Shown here: positions 16,564 through 25,219 of the stretch, piece by piece
How positions within the stretch are numbered: position 1 is the stretch's first letter
Layout: the number at the start of each line of letters is the position of its first letter
Assembly: GCF_947491715.1 (NCBI RefSeq)
Contig: NZ_CANLKR010000033.1
Location: 1 to 51,932 of the forward strand
Reading direction: 5' to 3'
Source: an uncultured Shewanella sp.
GTDB lineage: Bacteria > Pseudomonadota > Gammaproteobacteria > Enterobacterales > Shewanellaceae
DNA length: 51,932 nucleotides
Translations under genes and position numbers: made by a program
The notes under the pieces: generated by a model
The model's input: the letters and a program-made list of their open reading frames with translations, nothing else
Databases searched by the model: none
What the model was told of the DNA's origin: nothing

Positions 16564-18063
16564 ATGAATAAAGAAATTCTGCTAGTCGCTGAGGCGGTTT
16601 CAAATGAGAAGGGTGTTCCTCGCGAAAAGATTTTTGAAGCGTTGGAAATTGCCCTTGCCACAGCTACAAAGAAAAAATATGAAGGCGACATTGAAGTGCG
16701 TGTTGCTATCGACCGTAAAACCGGTGGTTATGAAACATTCCGTCGTTGGATGGTGGTTGAAGATGAAGGCGAAGCATTAGAAAACCCGTTTCGTGAAATT
16801 ACATTTGAAGCTGCTCAATTTGAAGAGCCTGGTATTGAACTTGGCGCTTATATTGAAGATGAAATTGAATCCGTTGCTTTTGACCGTATTACCACGCAAA
16901 CGGCAAAACAAGTGATTGTTCAAAAAGTCCGTGAGGCCGAACGCGCCCAAGTTGTGGATCAATTCCGCGACAAAGAGGGTGAGTTAGTTGTGGGTGTAGT
17001 GAAAAAAAGTAATCGCGAAAGTGTCGTGGTTGACTTAGGCAATAATGCCGATGGCGTGTTGTTTAAAGAAGATTTGATTTCACGTGAATCTTTCCGCCCA
17101 GGTGACAGAGTGCGTTCACTGCTTTATTCTGTTCGCCCTGAAGCGCGCGGTGCACAGTTATTTTTAACCCGCACTAAGCCTGAAATGTTGATTGAGTTAT
17201 TTCGTGTTGAAGTCCCTGAAATTGCTGATGAGCTTATTCAGATCATGGGGGCGGCTCGCGATGCGGGTTCGCGCGCAAAAATTGCTGTTAAATCCAATGA
17301 TAAAAGAATTGACCCTATTGGTGCCTGTGTGGGGATGCGCGGTGCTAGGGTGCAAGCGGTATCTAATGAGCTGGGTGGCGAGCGTGTTGATATTATTCTC
17401 TGGGATGATAACCCTGCGCAGTTTGTGATCAATGCCATGGCTCCTGCGGATGTGGCTTCTATTATCGTTGATGAAGATAACCATTCAATGGATATTGCAG
17501 TTGAAGCGGATAGTTTAGCACAAGCTATTGGTCGTAACGGTCAAAATGTCCGTTTAGCTACGCAATTGACCGGTTGGGTTTTGAATGTCATGACGGTTGA
17601 TGACATGAAAGCGAAGCATCAAGCGGAAAGTGCAAAAATTATTAATTTATTTGTAACGGCATTAGATGTGGATGAGGACTTTGCTCAAGTCTTGGCTGAT
17701 GAAGGGTTCACTTCATTAGAAGAAATCACTTATGTACCTGTAAATGAGTTATTAGAAATAGACGGATTTGATGAAGATATTGTTGAATCTTTAAGAGAAA
17801 GAGCCAAAGCGGCCATTTCTACTCGTGCACTAGCGACTGAAGAGGCGTTAGATGGTGCACAGCCAAGTGAAGATTTATTGGCGCTTGAAGGTTTAGAAAG
17901 ACATTTAGCATTCGTATTGGCGAGTAAAGGCGTCGTTACGCTTGAAGATTTAGCCGAACAAGGCATTGACGATTTGATCGAAATTGAAGAATTGACAGAA
18001 GAAAAAGCTGGTGAGCTGATCATGGCTGCCCGTAATATCTGTTGGTTTGGCGAAGATGCATAA
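16564..18063 (+). CDS. nusA: Transcription termination/antitermination factor NusA
   Basis: An RNA polymerase-binding elongation factor. The open frame extends to 16534, but ATG 16564 with GAGG upstream gives MNKEILLVAEAVSNEKGVPR and 499 aa, matching the family. In order: N-terminal polymerase-binding domain (1-125), S1 domain (about 135-200), KH1 and KH2 with IGACVGMRGARVQAV and AIGRNGQNVRLA, then two acidic C-terminal repeat domains (about 360-499). The rimP-nusA-infB order is conserved, and NusA autoregulation is well known in E. coli. Confidence 0.96.
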   Translation: MNKEILLVAEAVSNEKGVPREKIFEALEIALATATKKKYEGDIEVRVAIDRKTGGYETFRRWMVVEDEGEALENPFREITFEAAQFEEPGIELGAYIEDEIESVAFDRITTQTAKQVIVQKVREAERAQVVDQFRDKEGELVVGVVKKSNRESVVVDLGNNADGVLFKEDLISRESFRPGDRVRSLLYSVRPEARGAQLFLTRTKPEMLIELFRVEVPEIADELIQIMGAARDAGSRAKIAVKSNDKRIDPIGACVGMRGARVQAVSNELGGERVDIILWDDNPAQFVINAMAPADVASIIVDEDNHSMDIAVEADSLAQAIGRNGQNVRLATQLTGWVLNVMTVDDMKAKHQAESAKIINLFVTALDVDEDFAQVLADEGFTSLEEITYVPVNELLEIDGFDEDIVESLRERAKAAISTRALATEEALDGAQPSEDLLALEGLERHLAFVLASKGVVTLEDLAEQGIDDLIEIEELTEEKAGELIMAARNICWFGEDA

Positions 18064-18090
18064 GTCGATCAACAGAGGGGGAGTTTACAG

Positions 18091-20841
18091 ATGGCAGATA
18101 TGACAGTAGAGAAGCTAGCCAAAGAAGTAGGGAAAAGTACTGATCGACTTGTCGAACAGTTTTCTCAGGCTGGTATTAGCAAAGTACATACGGACACTGT
18201 GTCTGAAGGGGAAAAACAGCAGCTGCTTGATTTTCTGAAAAAGCAACATGGGGGGGATACCACCCCAACAAAAATGACATTGCAACGCAAATCTGTGTCA
18301 ACGTTAAGTGTTGCTGGCAGTGGCGGACAATCTAAAGATGTCAAAGTTGAAGTCCGTAAGAAACGCACTTTCGTTAAACGCGATGAAGCGCAAGAAGCGG
18401 CTGCGAAAGCAGAAGAAGAAGCCAAGTTAGCAGCAGAAGCGCAAGCGGCTGCTGAAGCGGAGGCGAAAGCCAAGGCAAAAGCTGAAGAAGAAGCGAAGGC
18501 TAAAGCGGAAGCGGCAAGAATTAAAGCAGAAAAAGAACAAGCAGCGGCTGCAGCGAAGGCTAAAGCTAAAGAAGAAGTAAAAGTCAAATCGGCTAAGCAG
18601 GATACAGTGCAAGTACAACAAAGTGCTGAAGAAACAGCGGAAAAAGCAGAAGCAGATAGATTACAAGCAGCGAAAGATGAAGTGGCTAAAGCAGAAGCTG
18701 AGGCGAAAGCCTTAAAAGCAACTGAAGAAGCACGTCGTCTTGCCGAAGAAAACGCAAAGCGTTGGGCTGAAGAAGAAAAAGCGCGTAAAGAGTCAGAGCA
18801 AAGTGCTGATCACCACGTGACGACGTCGACTGAAGCGCGTGCAGCTGAAGATAGAGCCGATATGAATGCTGAAAAGCGCGGACGTCGTCCACGCAAGCCA
18901 GCATCTGGCGCGGCTGCTAACAGCAATGATAATGCCAATAGCGGTAATAAGCCTTCTGGCAAGAATAAGCGTGGTGGTAAAGACAATCGTCGTGACCGCA
19001 ATTCACGTAATTCACGTAATTCACGTAACACGATGCGTAATGCACCTGAGTCGATGGATCACGCTTTCACTAAGCCTGTTGCAGCGGTTAAAACCGATGT
19101 GAGCATAGGTGAAACGGTTTCTGTATCAGAACTTGCATCAAAAATGTCCATAAAAGCCACTGAAATCATCAAACAAATGATGAAGATGGGGTCTATGGTA
19201 ACGATTAACCAAGTATTGGACCAAGAAACGGCGCAACTTGTTGCTGAAGAAATGGGCCATAAAGTGATCCTGACTCGTGAAAATGAGTTGGAGCACCAAG
19301 TTCTTGCCGATCGTGACGGTGATATTAAAGCGGAAACCCGTGCACCTGTTGTTACCATCATGGGTCACGTCGATCATGGTAAAACATCACTACTTGATTA
19401 TATTCGTCGCGCGAAAGTGGCTTCGGGTGAAGCCGGTGGTATTACCCAGCATATCGGTGCGTATCATGTAGAAACAGATAACGGCATGATCACTTTCCTT
19501 GATACACCAGGTCACGCGGCATTTACAGCAATGCGTGCACGTGGTGCGAAAGCAACGGATATCGTGATCTTAGTGGTTGCAGCCGATGACGGCGTTATGC
19601 CACAAACCATCGAAGCGATTCAGCATGCGAAAGCCGGTGGCGTACCGCTTATCGTTGCAGTAAACAAGATGGATAAAGAAGCGGCCGATATTGACCGTGT
19701 TAAGACTGAGCTTGCACAGCATGAAGTGATGTCTGAAGAGTGGGGCGGAGACAACATGTTTGCCTACGTATCTGCGAAAACAGGTGCAGGTGTCGATGAA
19801 CTACTAGAAGGTATTTTACTTCAAGCGGAAGTCATGGAGTTGACAGCTGTTAAAGAAGGCATGGCAGCGGGCGTAGTTGTTGAGTCTAAACTGGATAAAG
19901 GTCGTGGTCCTGTGGCAACGGTTCTTGTTCAAGAAGGCACATTGAACCAAGGTGATATCGTTCTTTGTGGATTAGAATACGGTAAAGTCCGTGCCATGCG
20001 CGATGAAAATGGTCGTTCCATTAAAACCGCTGGACCATCTATTCCTGTCGAAATCTTAGGATTATCAGGTGTACCTTCAGCCGGTGATGAAGCAACGGTT
20101 GTACGTGATGAGCGTAAAGCACGTGAAGTGGCGCTTTATCGTCAAGGTAAATTCCGTGATGTGAAACTTGCACGTCAGCAAAAATCGAAACTTGAAAACA
20201 TGTTTGCGAACATGGTTGAAGGTGAAGTACAAGAATTGAATCTTGTACTGAAAGCTGATGTTCAAGGCTCACTTGAAGCCATTGCTGATTCATTGAATAA
20301 ACTGTCAACCGATGAAGTTAAAGTGAATATTATTGCTCGTGGTGTCGGTGGATTGACTGAAACGGATGCAACACTGGCTGCAGCGTCAAATGCTATTATG
20401 GTCGGCTTTAACGTTCGTGCCGATGCACAAGCCCGTAAAGTGGTTGATAGCGAAAGTGTTGATTTACGTTATTACAGCGTCATCTATAGCTTGATTGACG
20501 AAGTCAGATCGGCAATGGGCGGCATGTTGTCACCTGAATTCAAGCAAGAAATCATTGGTCTTGCTGAAGTACGTGATGTGTTTAAATCACCTAAGATTGG
20601 TGCGATTGCCGGTTGTATGGTCACTGAAGGTTTGATTAAGCGTAGCGCGCCTATTCGTGTTCTACGTGATAATGTGGTTATCTACGAAGGTGAGCTTGAA
20701 TCACTTCGTCGCTTTAAAGACGATGTCAACGAAGTGCGTAACGGTATGGAATGTGGTATCGGTGTGAAGAACTACAATGATGTCAAAGTTGGCGATCAAA
20801 TTGAAGTTTTTGAAACTGTTGAAATAGCCCGTACTTTATAA
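18091..20841 (+). CDS. infB: Translation initiation factor IF-2
   Basis: A 916-aa GTPase that places fMet-tRNA on the 30S subunit. The N-terminal IF2N domain (about 1-50) is followed by a long Ala/Lys/Glu-rich helical linker (about 90-260) and a basic region (about 265-315) with an RNS tripeptide repeat coded by a 9-bp tandem repeat near 19008-19030. The G domain starts at GHVDHGKT (about 425-432) with DTPGH and NKMD. Domains II-IV and the C-terminal fMet-binding domain are intact. Its tRNA substrate is encoded in the same operon at 15841. The linker's strong bias creates long spurious reverse-strand frames. Confidence 0.97.
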   Translation: MADMTVEKLAKEVGKSTDRLVEQFSQAGISKVHTDTVSEGEKQQLLDFLKKQHGGDTTPTKMTLQRKSVSTLSVAGSGGQSKDVKVEVRKKRTFVKRDEAQEAAAKAEEEAKLAAEAQAAAEAEAKAKAKAEEEAKAKAEAARIKAEKEQAAAAAKAKAKEEVKVKSAKQDTVQVQQSAEETAEKAEADRLQAAKDEVAKAEAEAKALKATEEARRLAEENAKRWAEEEKARKESEQSADHHVTTSTEARAAEDRADMNAEKRGRRPRKPASGAAANSNDNANSGNKPSGKNKRGGKDNRRDRNSRNSRNSRNTMRNAPESMDHAFTKPVAAVKTDVSIGETVSVSELASKMSIKATEIIKQMMKMGSMVTINQVLDQETAQLVAEEMGHKVILTRENELEHQVLADRDGDIKAETRAPVVTIMGHVDHGKTSLLDYIRRAKVASGEAGGITQHIGAYHVETDNGMITFLDTPGHAAFTAMRARGAKATDIVILVVAADDGVMPQTIEAIQHAKAGGVPLIVAVNKMDKEAADIDRVKTELAQHEVMSEEWGGDNMFAYVSAKTGAGVDELLEGILLQAEVMELTAVKEGMAAGVVVESKLDKGRGPVATVLVQEGTLNQGDIVLCGLEYGKVRAMRDENGRSIKTAGPSIPVEILGLSGVPSAGDEATVVRDERKAREVALYRQGKFRDVKLARQQKSKLENMFANMVEGEVQELNLVLKADVQGSLEAIADSLNKLSTDEVKVNIIARGVGGLTETDATLAAASNAIMVGFNVRADAQARKVVDSESVDLRYYSVIYSLIDEVRSAMGGMLSPEFKQEIIGLAEVRDVFKSPKIGAIAGCMVTEGLIKRSAPIRVLRDNVVIYEGELESLRRFKDDVNEVRNGMECGIGVKNYNDVKVGDQIEVFETVEIARTL

Positions 20842-20853
20842 GATTAATCATGA

Positions 20854-20882
20854 AAGAAGGGCGGCGTAAGCCGCCTTCTTTA
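20854..20882 (+). terminator. Intrinsic terminator after infB
   Basis: AAGAAGGGCGGC (20854-20865, one G bulged) pairs with GCCGCCTTCTT (20870-20880) around GTAA. It ends exactly where the MITE-like element begins, separating infB from rbfA-truB. Confidence 0.7.
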
Positions 20883-21146
20883 TACCAATCTGCATTGATA
20901 TATAGTCACTCAGCGGGAGTTCAAAACGCGGTAGACAAGACTGATGCTTGAAGTTAATAGTGATTCTATATCGAAAGCATCTAACGCAGTATAGCGTGTT
21001 TTGCCCCCCGCACTTCGTGAGAGACTCAGACATTCCATTTCTGTGTTACATTAACTTAAAAGGCAATAAGCTTTTTTTTATTAATGCGCCTTGAATTGAA
21101 AAGCCTGAGTCACTCTGAGTTGAGCATCTATCAAAGCGAATTGGTA
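20883..21146. mobile_element. MITE-like element between infB and rbfA
   Basis: The 264-bp segment begins TACCAATCTGCATTGAT and ends with the inverted partner of TACCAATTCGCTTTGAT; 14 of 17 terminal bases match. It has no coding capacity and fills an otherwise short infB-rbfA spacer. The same outer 12 bases (TACCAATCTGCA) recur at 51857-51868. Target-site duplication is not clear. Small frames inside it are not credible genes. Insertion here should uncouple rbfA from infB. Confidence 0.65.
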
Positions 21147-21165
21147 TTATTATGGCGAAAATATT

Positions 21166-21579
21166 ATGGCAAGAGAATTCAGTCGTACCCGTCGAATCGC
21201 ACAACAACTACAGCAAGAATTAGCCCAAGTATTGCAAAGGGATATGAAAGATCCTCGTATTGGCATGGTAACGGTTAATGATGTAGACGTGTCACGGGAT
21301 TTAAATTATGCAAAAGTGTATGTGACTTTTTTCGATGAAGATGAGAAAAGAGTACAAGATAAACTAGCGGCATTAGATGCAGCAGCAGGTTATGTTCGCT
21401 CTTTAGTTGCTGGACGTATGAAGCTCAGAGTCATGCCTGAATTGAGGTTTATTTATGACGCATCATTAGTGGAAGGGATGCGTATGTCAAATCTGGTGAG
21501 CAAAGTGATCAGTAATGACGAAGCAAAGCAGCAAAAGCAAACAGACACTGATGTGAATAAAGGTGAGGGTGAAGAATAA
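21166..21579 (+). CDS. rbfA: 30S ribosome-binding factor RbfA
   Basis: A 137-aa KH-like cold-adaptation factor for 16S rRNA maturation. It has the conserved start MAREFSRTRRIAQQLQQELA, KDPRIGMVTVNDVDVSRDLNYAKVYVTF and LRFIYDASLVEGMRM. No good ribosome binding site is visible before ATG 21166. The 14-bp stretch before it (ATTATGGCGAAAAT) partly duplicates the start region, possibly a trace of the adjacent MITE insertion. The truB start overlaps its stop (TAATG). Confidence 0.95.
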   Translation: MAREFSRTRRIAQQLQQELAQVLQRDMKDPRIGMVTVNDVDVSRDLNYAKVYVTFFDEDEKRVQDKLAALDAAAGYVRSLVAGRMKLRVMPELRFIYDASLVEGMRMSNLVSKVISNDEAKQQKQTDTDVNKGEGEE

Positions 21580-22517
21580 TGGCACGTCGTTCTCGTGGCC
21601 GTTTTATCGATGGTGTTTTACTGTTAGATAAAGATACAGGCATGAGCTCTAATTTTGCCTTGCAAAGAGTGAAGCGATTATTTGGGGCGGCGAAAGCGGG
21701 CCATACTGGCGCACTGGATCCTTTGGCAACAGGCATGTTACCCATTTGTTTGGGAGAGGCGACTAAGTTTTCTCAGCATTTATTAGACGCCGATAAGCGT
21801 TATCTTGTTACGGCTAAATTAGGTCAACGGACGGATACCAGTGACTCTGATGGTGAAGTGGTACAAACTCGGTCCATCGATTTTACTCAGGCACAGCTAG
21901 ACGATGCCCTTGAGCACTTTAGAGGAGAGACGATGCAAGTCCCCTCTATGTTCTCCGCACTTAAATATCAAGGTCAACCTTTGTATAAGTACGCTCGCGA
22001 AGGCATCGAAGTCCCTAGAACGGCACGTCCTATCACGGTATTTGAATTGAATTTTGTCTCGCTTGAAGGTGATGAATTAACGCTTGATATTCATTGCTCT
22101 AAAGGGACTTATATTCGAACCATTACTGATGATTTGGGTGAAATGCTGGGTTGTGGTGCGCATGTTATCATGTTGCGCCGAACACAAGTAGCGGGTTACC
22201 CAAGTGATAAAATGGTGTCTTTAGCAGAGCTTGAAAGTTTAGTCGCTAAAGCCGATGAGCAAGAAATCAAATCGAGTACCTTATTGGATCCTTTATTACT
22301 GCCTATGGATACTGCGGTCAGTGGGTTAGCGGAAGTTAATTTACCTGAGGTTAGCGCCGCTTATCTGATGCAAGGGCAAGCTGTACAAGCAACAGGTTTA
22401 GTGCCTGAAGAACTTGTGCGGATCACGATTGGTGATGACAAACGATTTGTGGGCATTGGTTGCATGAATAATGATGGGCTGTTAGCGCCGAAGCGATTGG
22501 TGGTATTGCACGATTAA
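21579..22517 (+). CDS. truB: tRNA pseudouridine-55 synthase TruB
   Basis: Makes pseudouridine 55 in the T loop of tRNAs. A 312-aa family I TruB: LLDKDTGMSSNFALQRVKRLF, then the catalytic Asp in GHTGALDPLATGMLPICLG, and a C-terminal PUA-like region. It overlaps the rbfA stop by one base (TAATG), so it is translationally coupled. Confidence 0.97.
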   Translation: MARRSRGRFIDGVLLLDKDTGMSSNFALQRVKRLFGAAKAGHTGALDPLATGMLPICLGEATKFSQHLLDADKRYLVTAKLGQRTDTSDSDGEVVQTRSIDFTQAQLDDALEHFRGETMQVPSMFSALKYQGQPLYKYAREGIEVPRTARPITVFELNFVSLEGDELTLDIHCSKGTYIRTITDDLGEMLGCGAHVIMLRRTQVAGYPSDKMVSLAELESLVAKADEQEIKSSTLLDPLLLPMDTAVSGLAEVNLPEVSAAYLMQGQAVQATGLVPEELVRITIGDDKRFVGIGCMNNDGLLAPKRLVVLHD

Positions 22518-22583
22518 TCTTGTCATTGTAATCATCATTTAACGAAAATGATGATTAATACTCGAATATTGTATTTTAACAGG

Positions 22584-22612
22584 TTGCGTCTTTAGTCATA
22601 AATCGCTAAAAT
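22584..22612 (+). promoter_or_regulatory. Predicted sigma70 promoter for rpsO
   Basis: TTGCGT (22584-22589), 17 bp, TAAAAT (22607-22612). The transcript would start near 22619, just before the S15 leader hairpin. Confidence 0.7.
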
Positions 22613-22618
22613 AGCGCG

Positions 22619-22679
22619 CCTGCTTTAGCTGAGTTAGTGATTGGCTAAAGCTTTTTTATATATTATTTTGGAGATAGAA
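22619..22679 (+). promoter_or_regulatory. S15 autoregulatory mRNA leader
   Basis: The rpsO leader contains stem GCTTTAGC (22622-22629) with GCTAAAGC (22644-22651) enclosing TGAGTTAGTGATTG. This corresponds to the E. coli S15 leader (CTGAATTAGAGATCGG), which folds into the pseudoknot where S15 traps the ribosome. A T6 tract follows the stem here, so it could also act as a terminator for truB read-through. The ribosome binding site GGAG precedes ATG 22680. Confidence 0.75.
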
Positions 22680-22949
22680 ATGTCACTAAGTGTTGAAGCG
22701 AAAGCTAAAATCCTAGCTGAATTTGGTCGTGGCGAAAATGACACAGGTTCTACTGAAGTTCAAGTTGCTTTGTTAACTGCACAAATCAACCACCTACAAG
22801 GTCACTTCAAAGAGCACATCCATGATCATCATTCACGTCGTGGTTTATTACGTATGGTTAATACCCGTCGTAAGCTTCTAGCATACTTAAAGCGTACAGA
22901 AGTTGTACGTTATCAAGAGTTGATCAAGAAGTTAGGTCTACGTCGTTAA
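22680..22949 (+). CDS. rpsO: 30S ribosomal protein S15
   Basis: The 89-aa primary 16S rRNA-binding protein. ATG 22680 after GGAG gives MSLSVEAKAKILAEFGRGEN, the family N-terminus; the open frame to 22641 runs back through the leader hairpin and is not used. Conserved DTGSTEVQVALLTAQINHLQ, HDHHSRRGLLRMV and YQELIKKLGLRR are present. A strong terminator at 22969 follows. Confidence 0.98.
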   Translation: MSLSVEAKAKILAEFGRGENDTGSTEVQVALLTAQINHLQGHFKEHIHDHHSRRGLLRMVNTRRKLLAYLKRTEVVRYQELIKKLGLRR

Positions 22950-22968
22950 TCACGATGTAAGATCAAAG

Positions 22969-22998
22969 AAAAAGGAAGCTTATTCGCTTCCTTTTTTT
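22969..22998. terminator. Terminator between rpsO and the GGDEF-EAL gene
   Basis: AAAAAGGAAGC (22969-22979) pairs with GCTTCCTTTTT (22986-22996), followed by T. Its A-rich left arm lets it serve the convergent gene at 23010 as well. Confidence 0.85.
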
Positions 22999-23009
22999 GT
23001 GCCTATGAG

Positions 23010-25031
23010 CTACCGAATCGCTCCTTCTTTAATGTATATCATTTCAAATTCTTCTTGGGATAAAGGTTGGTTAAAATAATAGCCTTGTCCAGTGTGGCAA
23101 CCATTGCTTTTTAACCACTCAAACTGTTCGTTATTTTCAATTCCCTCTGCAATGATATGCAGATTCAACTCTCTTCCTAACATTAAGATTGTGGAAGCGA
23201 GTGCATTATTTTTGGGGAGATCGATGACAAATTCTCGATCAATTTTCAATGTTGAAATAGGCAAGTGGCGTAAATAAGCCAGTGAAGAGTAACCTGTACC
23301 AAAATCATCGAGTGCAATACTGAAACCTGCTTTTTTGAGTTGCTGCAGCTTATAAATGGCCACATCAATGTCGTTCATTAATGAGGTTTCGGTGACTTCA
23401 ATTTCTAATAAATGGGGCTCAATTTGGTATTGTGTGACCAGTGTTTTGATATCATTTAATAAATTATCATCTTCAAATTGTTGAGTGGAAACATTGACGG
23501 CCATAGGGATCGAGCAGTGATAAGTGTTTTGCCAATATTTAATGATCCTGCAGGTTTCTTCAATGACCCATCGGCCAATAGGAATAATGATCCCCGTTTC
23601 TTCTGCCACTTGAATGAAAGAGGTTGGCATGATGACACGGTCATTTTTTTTCCAGCGAATGAGGGCTTCACAGCCAATAATTTTTGCTGTGGTTAAGTCA
23701 AATTTAGGTTGGAAGTAGAGGATAAATTCTTTGTTTGTGACGGCTTTGTGTAAGGCGCCTTCGGTTTTTAGTCGTAATGATGCTCGCTCTGTCATCTTAG
23801 GTTTAAAAAATGCCCATTGATTGGAACCTTTATCTTTCGCGGTATACATTGCAATATCAGCATGACGAATTAAATCTTCTCCATGTTGTCCATCATCAGG
23901 ATAAATACTGATCCCAATGGATGCAGCAGGATGTATGGTGTGCTCATTAAGCTGTAGAGGTTGGTTTAATTGGGTCATTATATCATCGACAAAATCTGCA
24001 GCTTGTTCGGGAGTGTGAACATTTAGCGCTAGAATAGCAAACTCGTCCCCTCCTATTCGTGCCACAGAAGCTTTGTTATCAACAGCTTCAAGTAAGGTTT
24101 TAGCGATGCGGGTTAAGAATAAATCGCCAAGAATATGACCTAATGAGTCATTAACATTTTTAAATCTATCTAAATCAATAAAAAAGAAACTAAACTTTTT
24201 TTGTTCAGCTTTGGCGTTTTGAATAGCGATGGCGATATTTTCGAGCATGAGTACACGGTTAGGCAGGCTGGTGAGGGGATCGCGAGTTGCCATTTTTTTC
24301 AGTTTATTTTGGGTTTGCCCAAATTGAATAAGAATCTGATTTAATTTCGCAATAACTAAACCCAGTTCATCGTTGGCATGCTCTGTTGATGAAGAGAGTA
24401 AGTGATGATCTGGCCGTTCGGGGTTAATTTGATCTATATACTCACTTATTTGCGCGATAGGTTTAGTGAGAAAGCGGTGGAAAACGATGGATAAGACTAA
24501 AGTGAGCAGTAAGGCTCCCGCTAAGGTCGCCCATAGGCTTAATTGGAGTTGTACAAAAAGATCATGGGTGAGATCTTGGATATCAAAGGTAAAATAGACA
24601 GTGCCAATAATGAAGTCTTTGTGGGTGCGCTGTACATATATGGGTGGATAAATGGGTTGAGATAATTCGGCTAGATCGCCAAATAGCTTATCACTTAGGC
24701 CAATAAAAAACGTTCTTTCTCCAGTGGGATTGCTGGCTGAGACAAATAATTCGCCATTTTCAAGCTCAATTTTAGAGGATTGGATATGGGGGACTTTTAA
24801 AATACCGTTGATGATTTGTTTTGCGAGGTCATCATCTAATACCCAGACGGCATTTGCGATAGGTTCTTCAATTGAGTTGAGTAATTCGCTTTGTTCTTGG
24901 ATAAGTGAACGTCTTGCATCAACTGCAACAAAAATAATTTCTATTAAAAATATGGCAATAGCGAAAAATAATGCGGTTGTGATAACCAACATTGTTTGTT
25001 TCCATGTTAGCGATTTGAACTGACGTTTCAT
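23010..25031 (-). CDS. Membrane-bound GGDEF-EAL cyclic-di-GMP protein
   Basis: A 673-aa inner-membrane sensor. Membrane helix 1 (about 14-36), a periplasmic domain (about 40-160), helix 2 (about 162-184) and HAMP (about 185-240) lead to GGDEF (motif 327-331, RIGGDEFAIL) and EAL (motif 455-457, CEALIRW). The EAL side keeps DDFGTG (575-580), the Lys in TLKIDREFV and the Glu in IIAEGIE, so phosphodiesterase activity is likely. GGDEF is intact but the RxxD inhibitory site upstream is absent. The periplasmic domain is a sensor of unknown signal. It is divergent from pnp with about 190 bp between starts. Confidence 0.93.
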   Translation of the reverse strand: MKRQFKSLTWKQTMLVITTALFFAIAIFLIEIIFVAVDARRSLIQEQSELLNSIEEPIANAVWVLDDDLAKQIINGILKVPHIQSSKIELENGELFVSASNPTGERTFFIGLSDKLFGDLAELSQPIYPPIYVQRTHKDFIIGTVYFTFDIQDLTHDLFVQLQLSLWATLAGALLLTLVLSIVFHRFLTKPIAQISEYIDQINPERPDHHLLSSSTEHANDELGLVIAKLNQILIQFGQTQNKLKKMATRDPLTSLPNRVLMLENIAIAIQNAKAEQKKFSFFFIDLDRFKNVNDSLGHILGDLFLTRIAKTLLEAVDNKASVARIGGDEFAILALNVHTPEQAADFVDDIMTQLNQPLQLNEHTIHPAASIGISIYPDDGQHGEDLIRHADIAMYTAKDKGSNQWAFFKPKMTERASLRLKTEGALHKAVTNKEFILYFQPKFDLTTAKIIGCEALIRWKKNDRVIMPTSFIQVAEETGIIIPIGRWVIEETCRIIKYWQNTYHCSIPMAVNVSTQQFEDDNLLNDIKTLVTQYQIEPHLLEIEVTETSLMNDIDVAIYKLQQLKKAGFSIALDDFGTGYSSLAYLRHLPISTLKIDREFVIDLPKNNALASTILMLGRELNLHIIAEGIENNEQFEWLKSNGCHTGQGYYFNQPLSQEEFEMIYIKEGAIR

Positions 25032-25219
25032 TTTTTGGGGTCCTTTTATTCACCGCTCAATCGACAGATTTTCCATGAATAGCTTCCTTTTGCGTTCAAT
25101 TTATCACTTTAGAGAAAAGTTCTGCCTTTGTCATTTAATCTCTGCTCTTTATCTATCCAGTCAGAATGAAGTATACTAACGCGCGTAATTAAGGTAATTA
25201 AATTTAAGGAATGGTTCAC

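Noticed and set aside
18165..18587. Long reverse-strand frame inside infB
   Set aside because: Shadow of the Ala/Lys/Glu-rich IF-2 linker, whose codon bias avoids stops on the other strand.
21084..21278. 64-codon frame running from the MITE into rbfA
   Set aside because: Out of frame with rbfA and starts inside a non-coding element.
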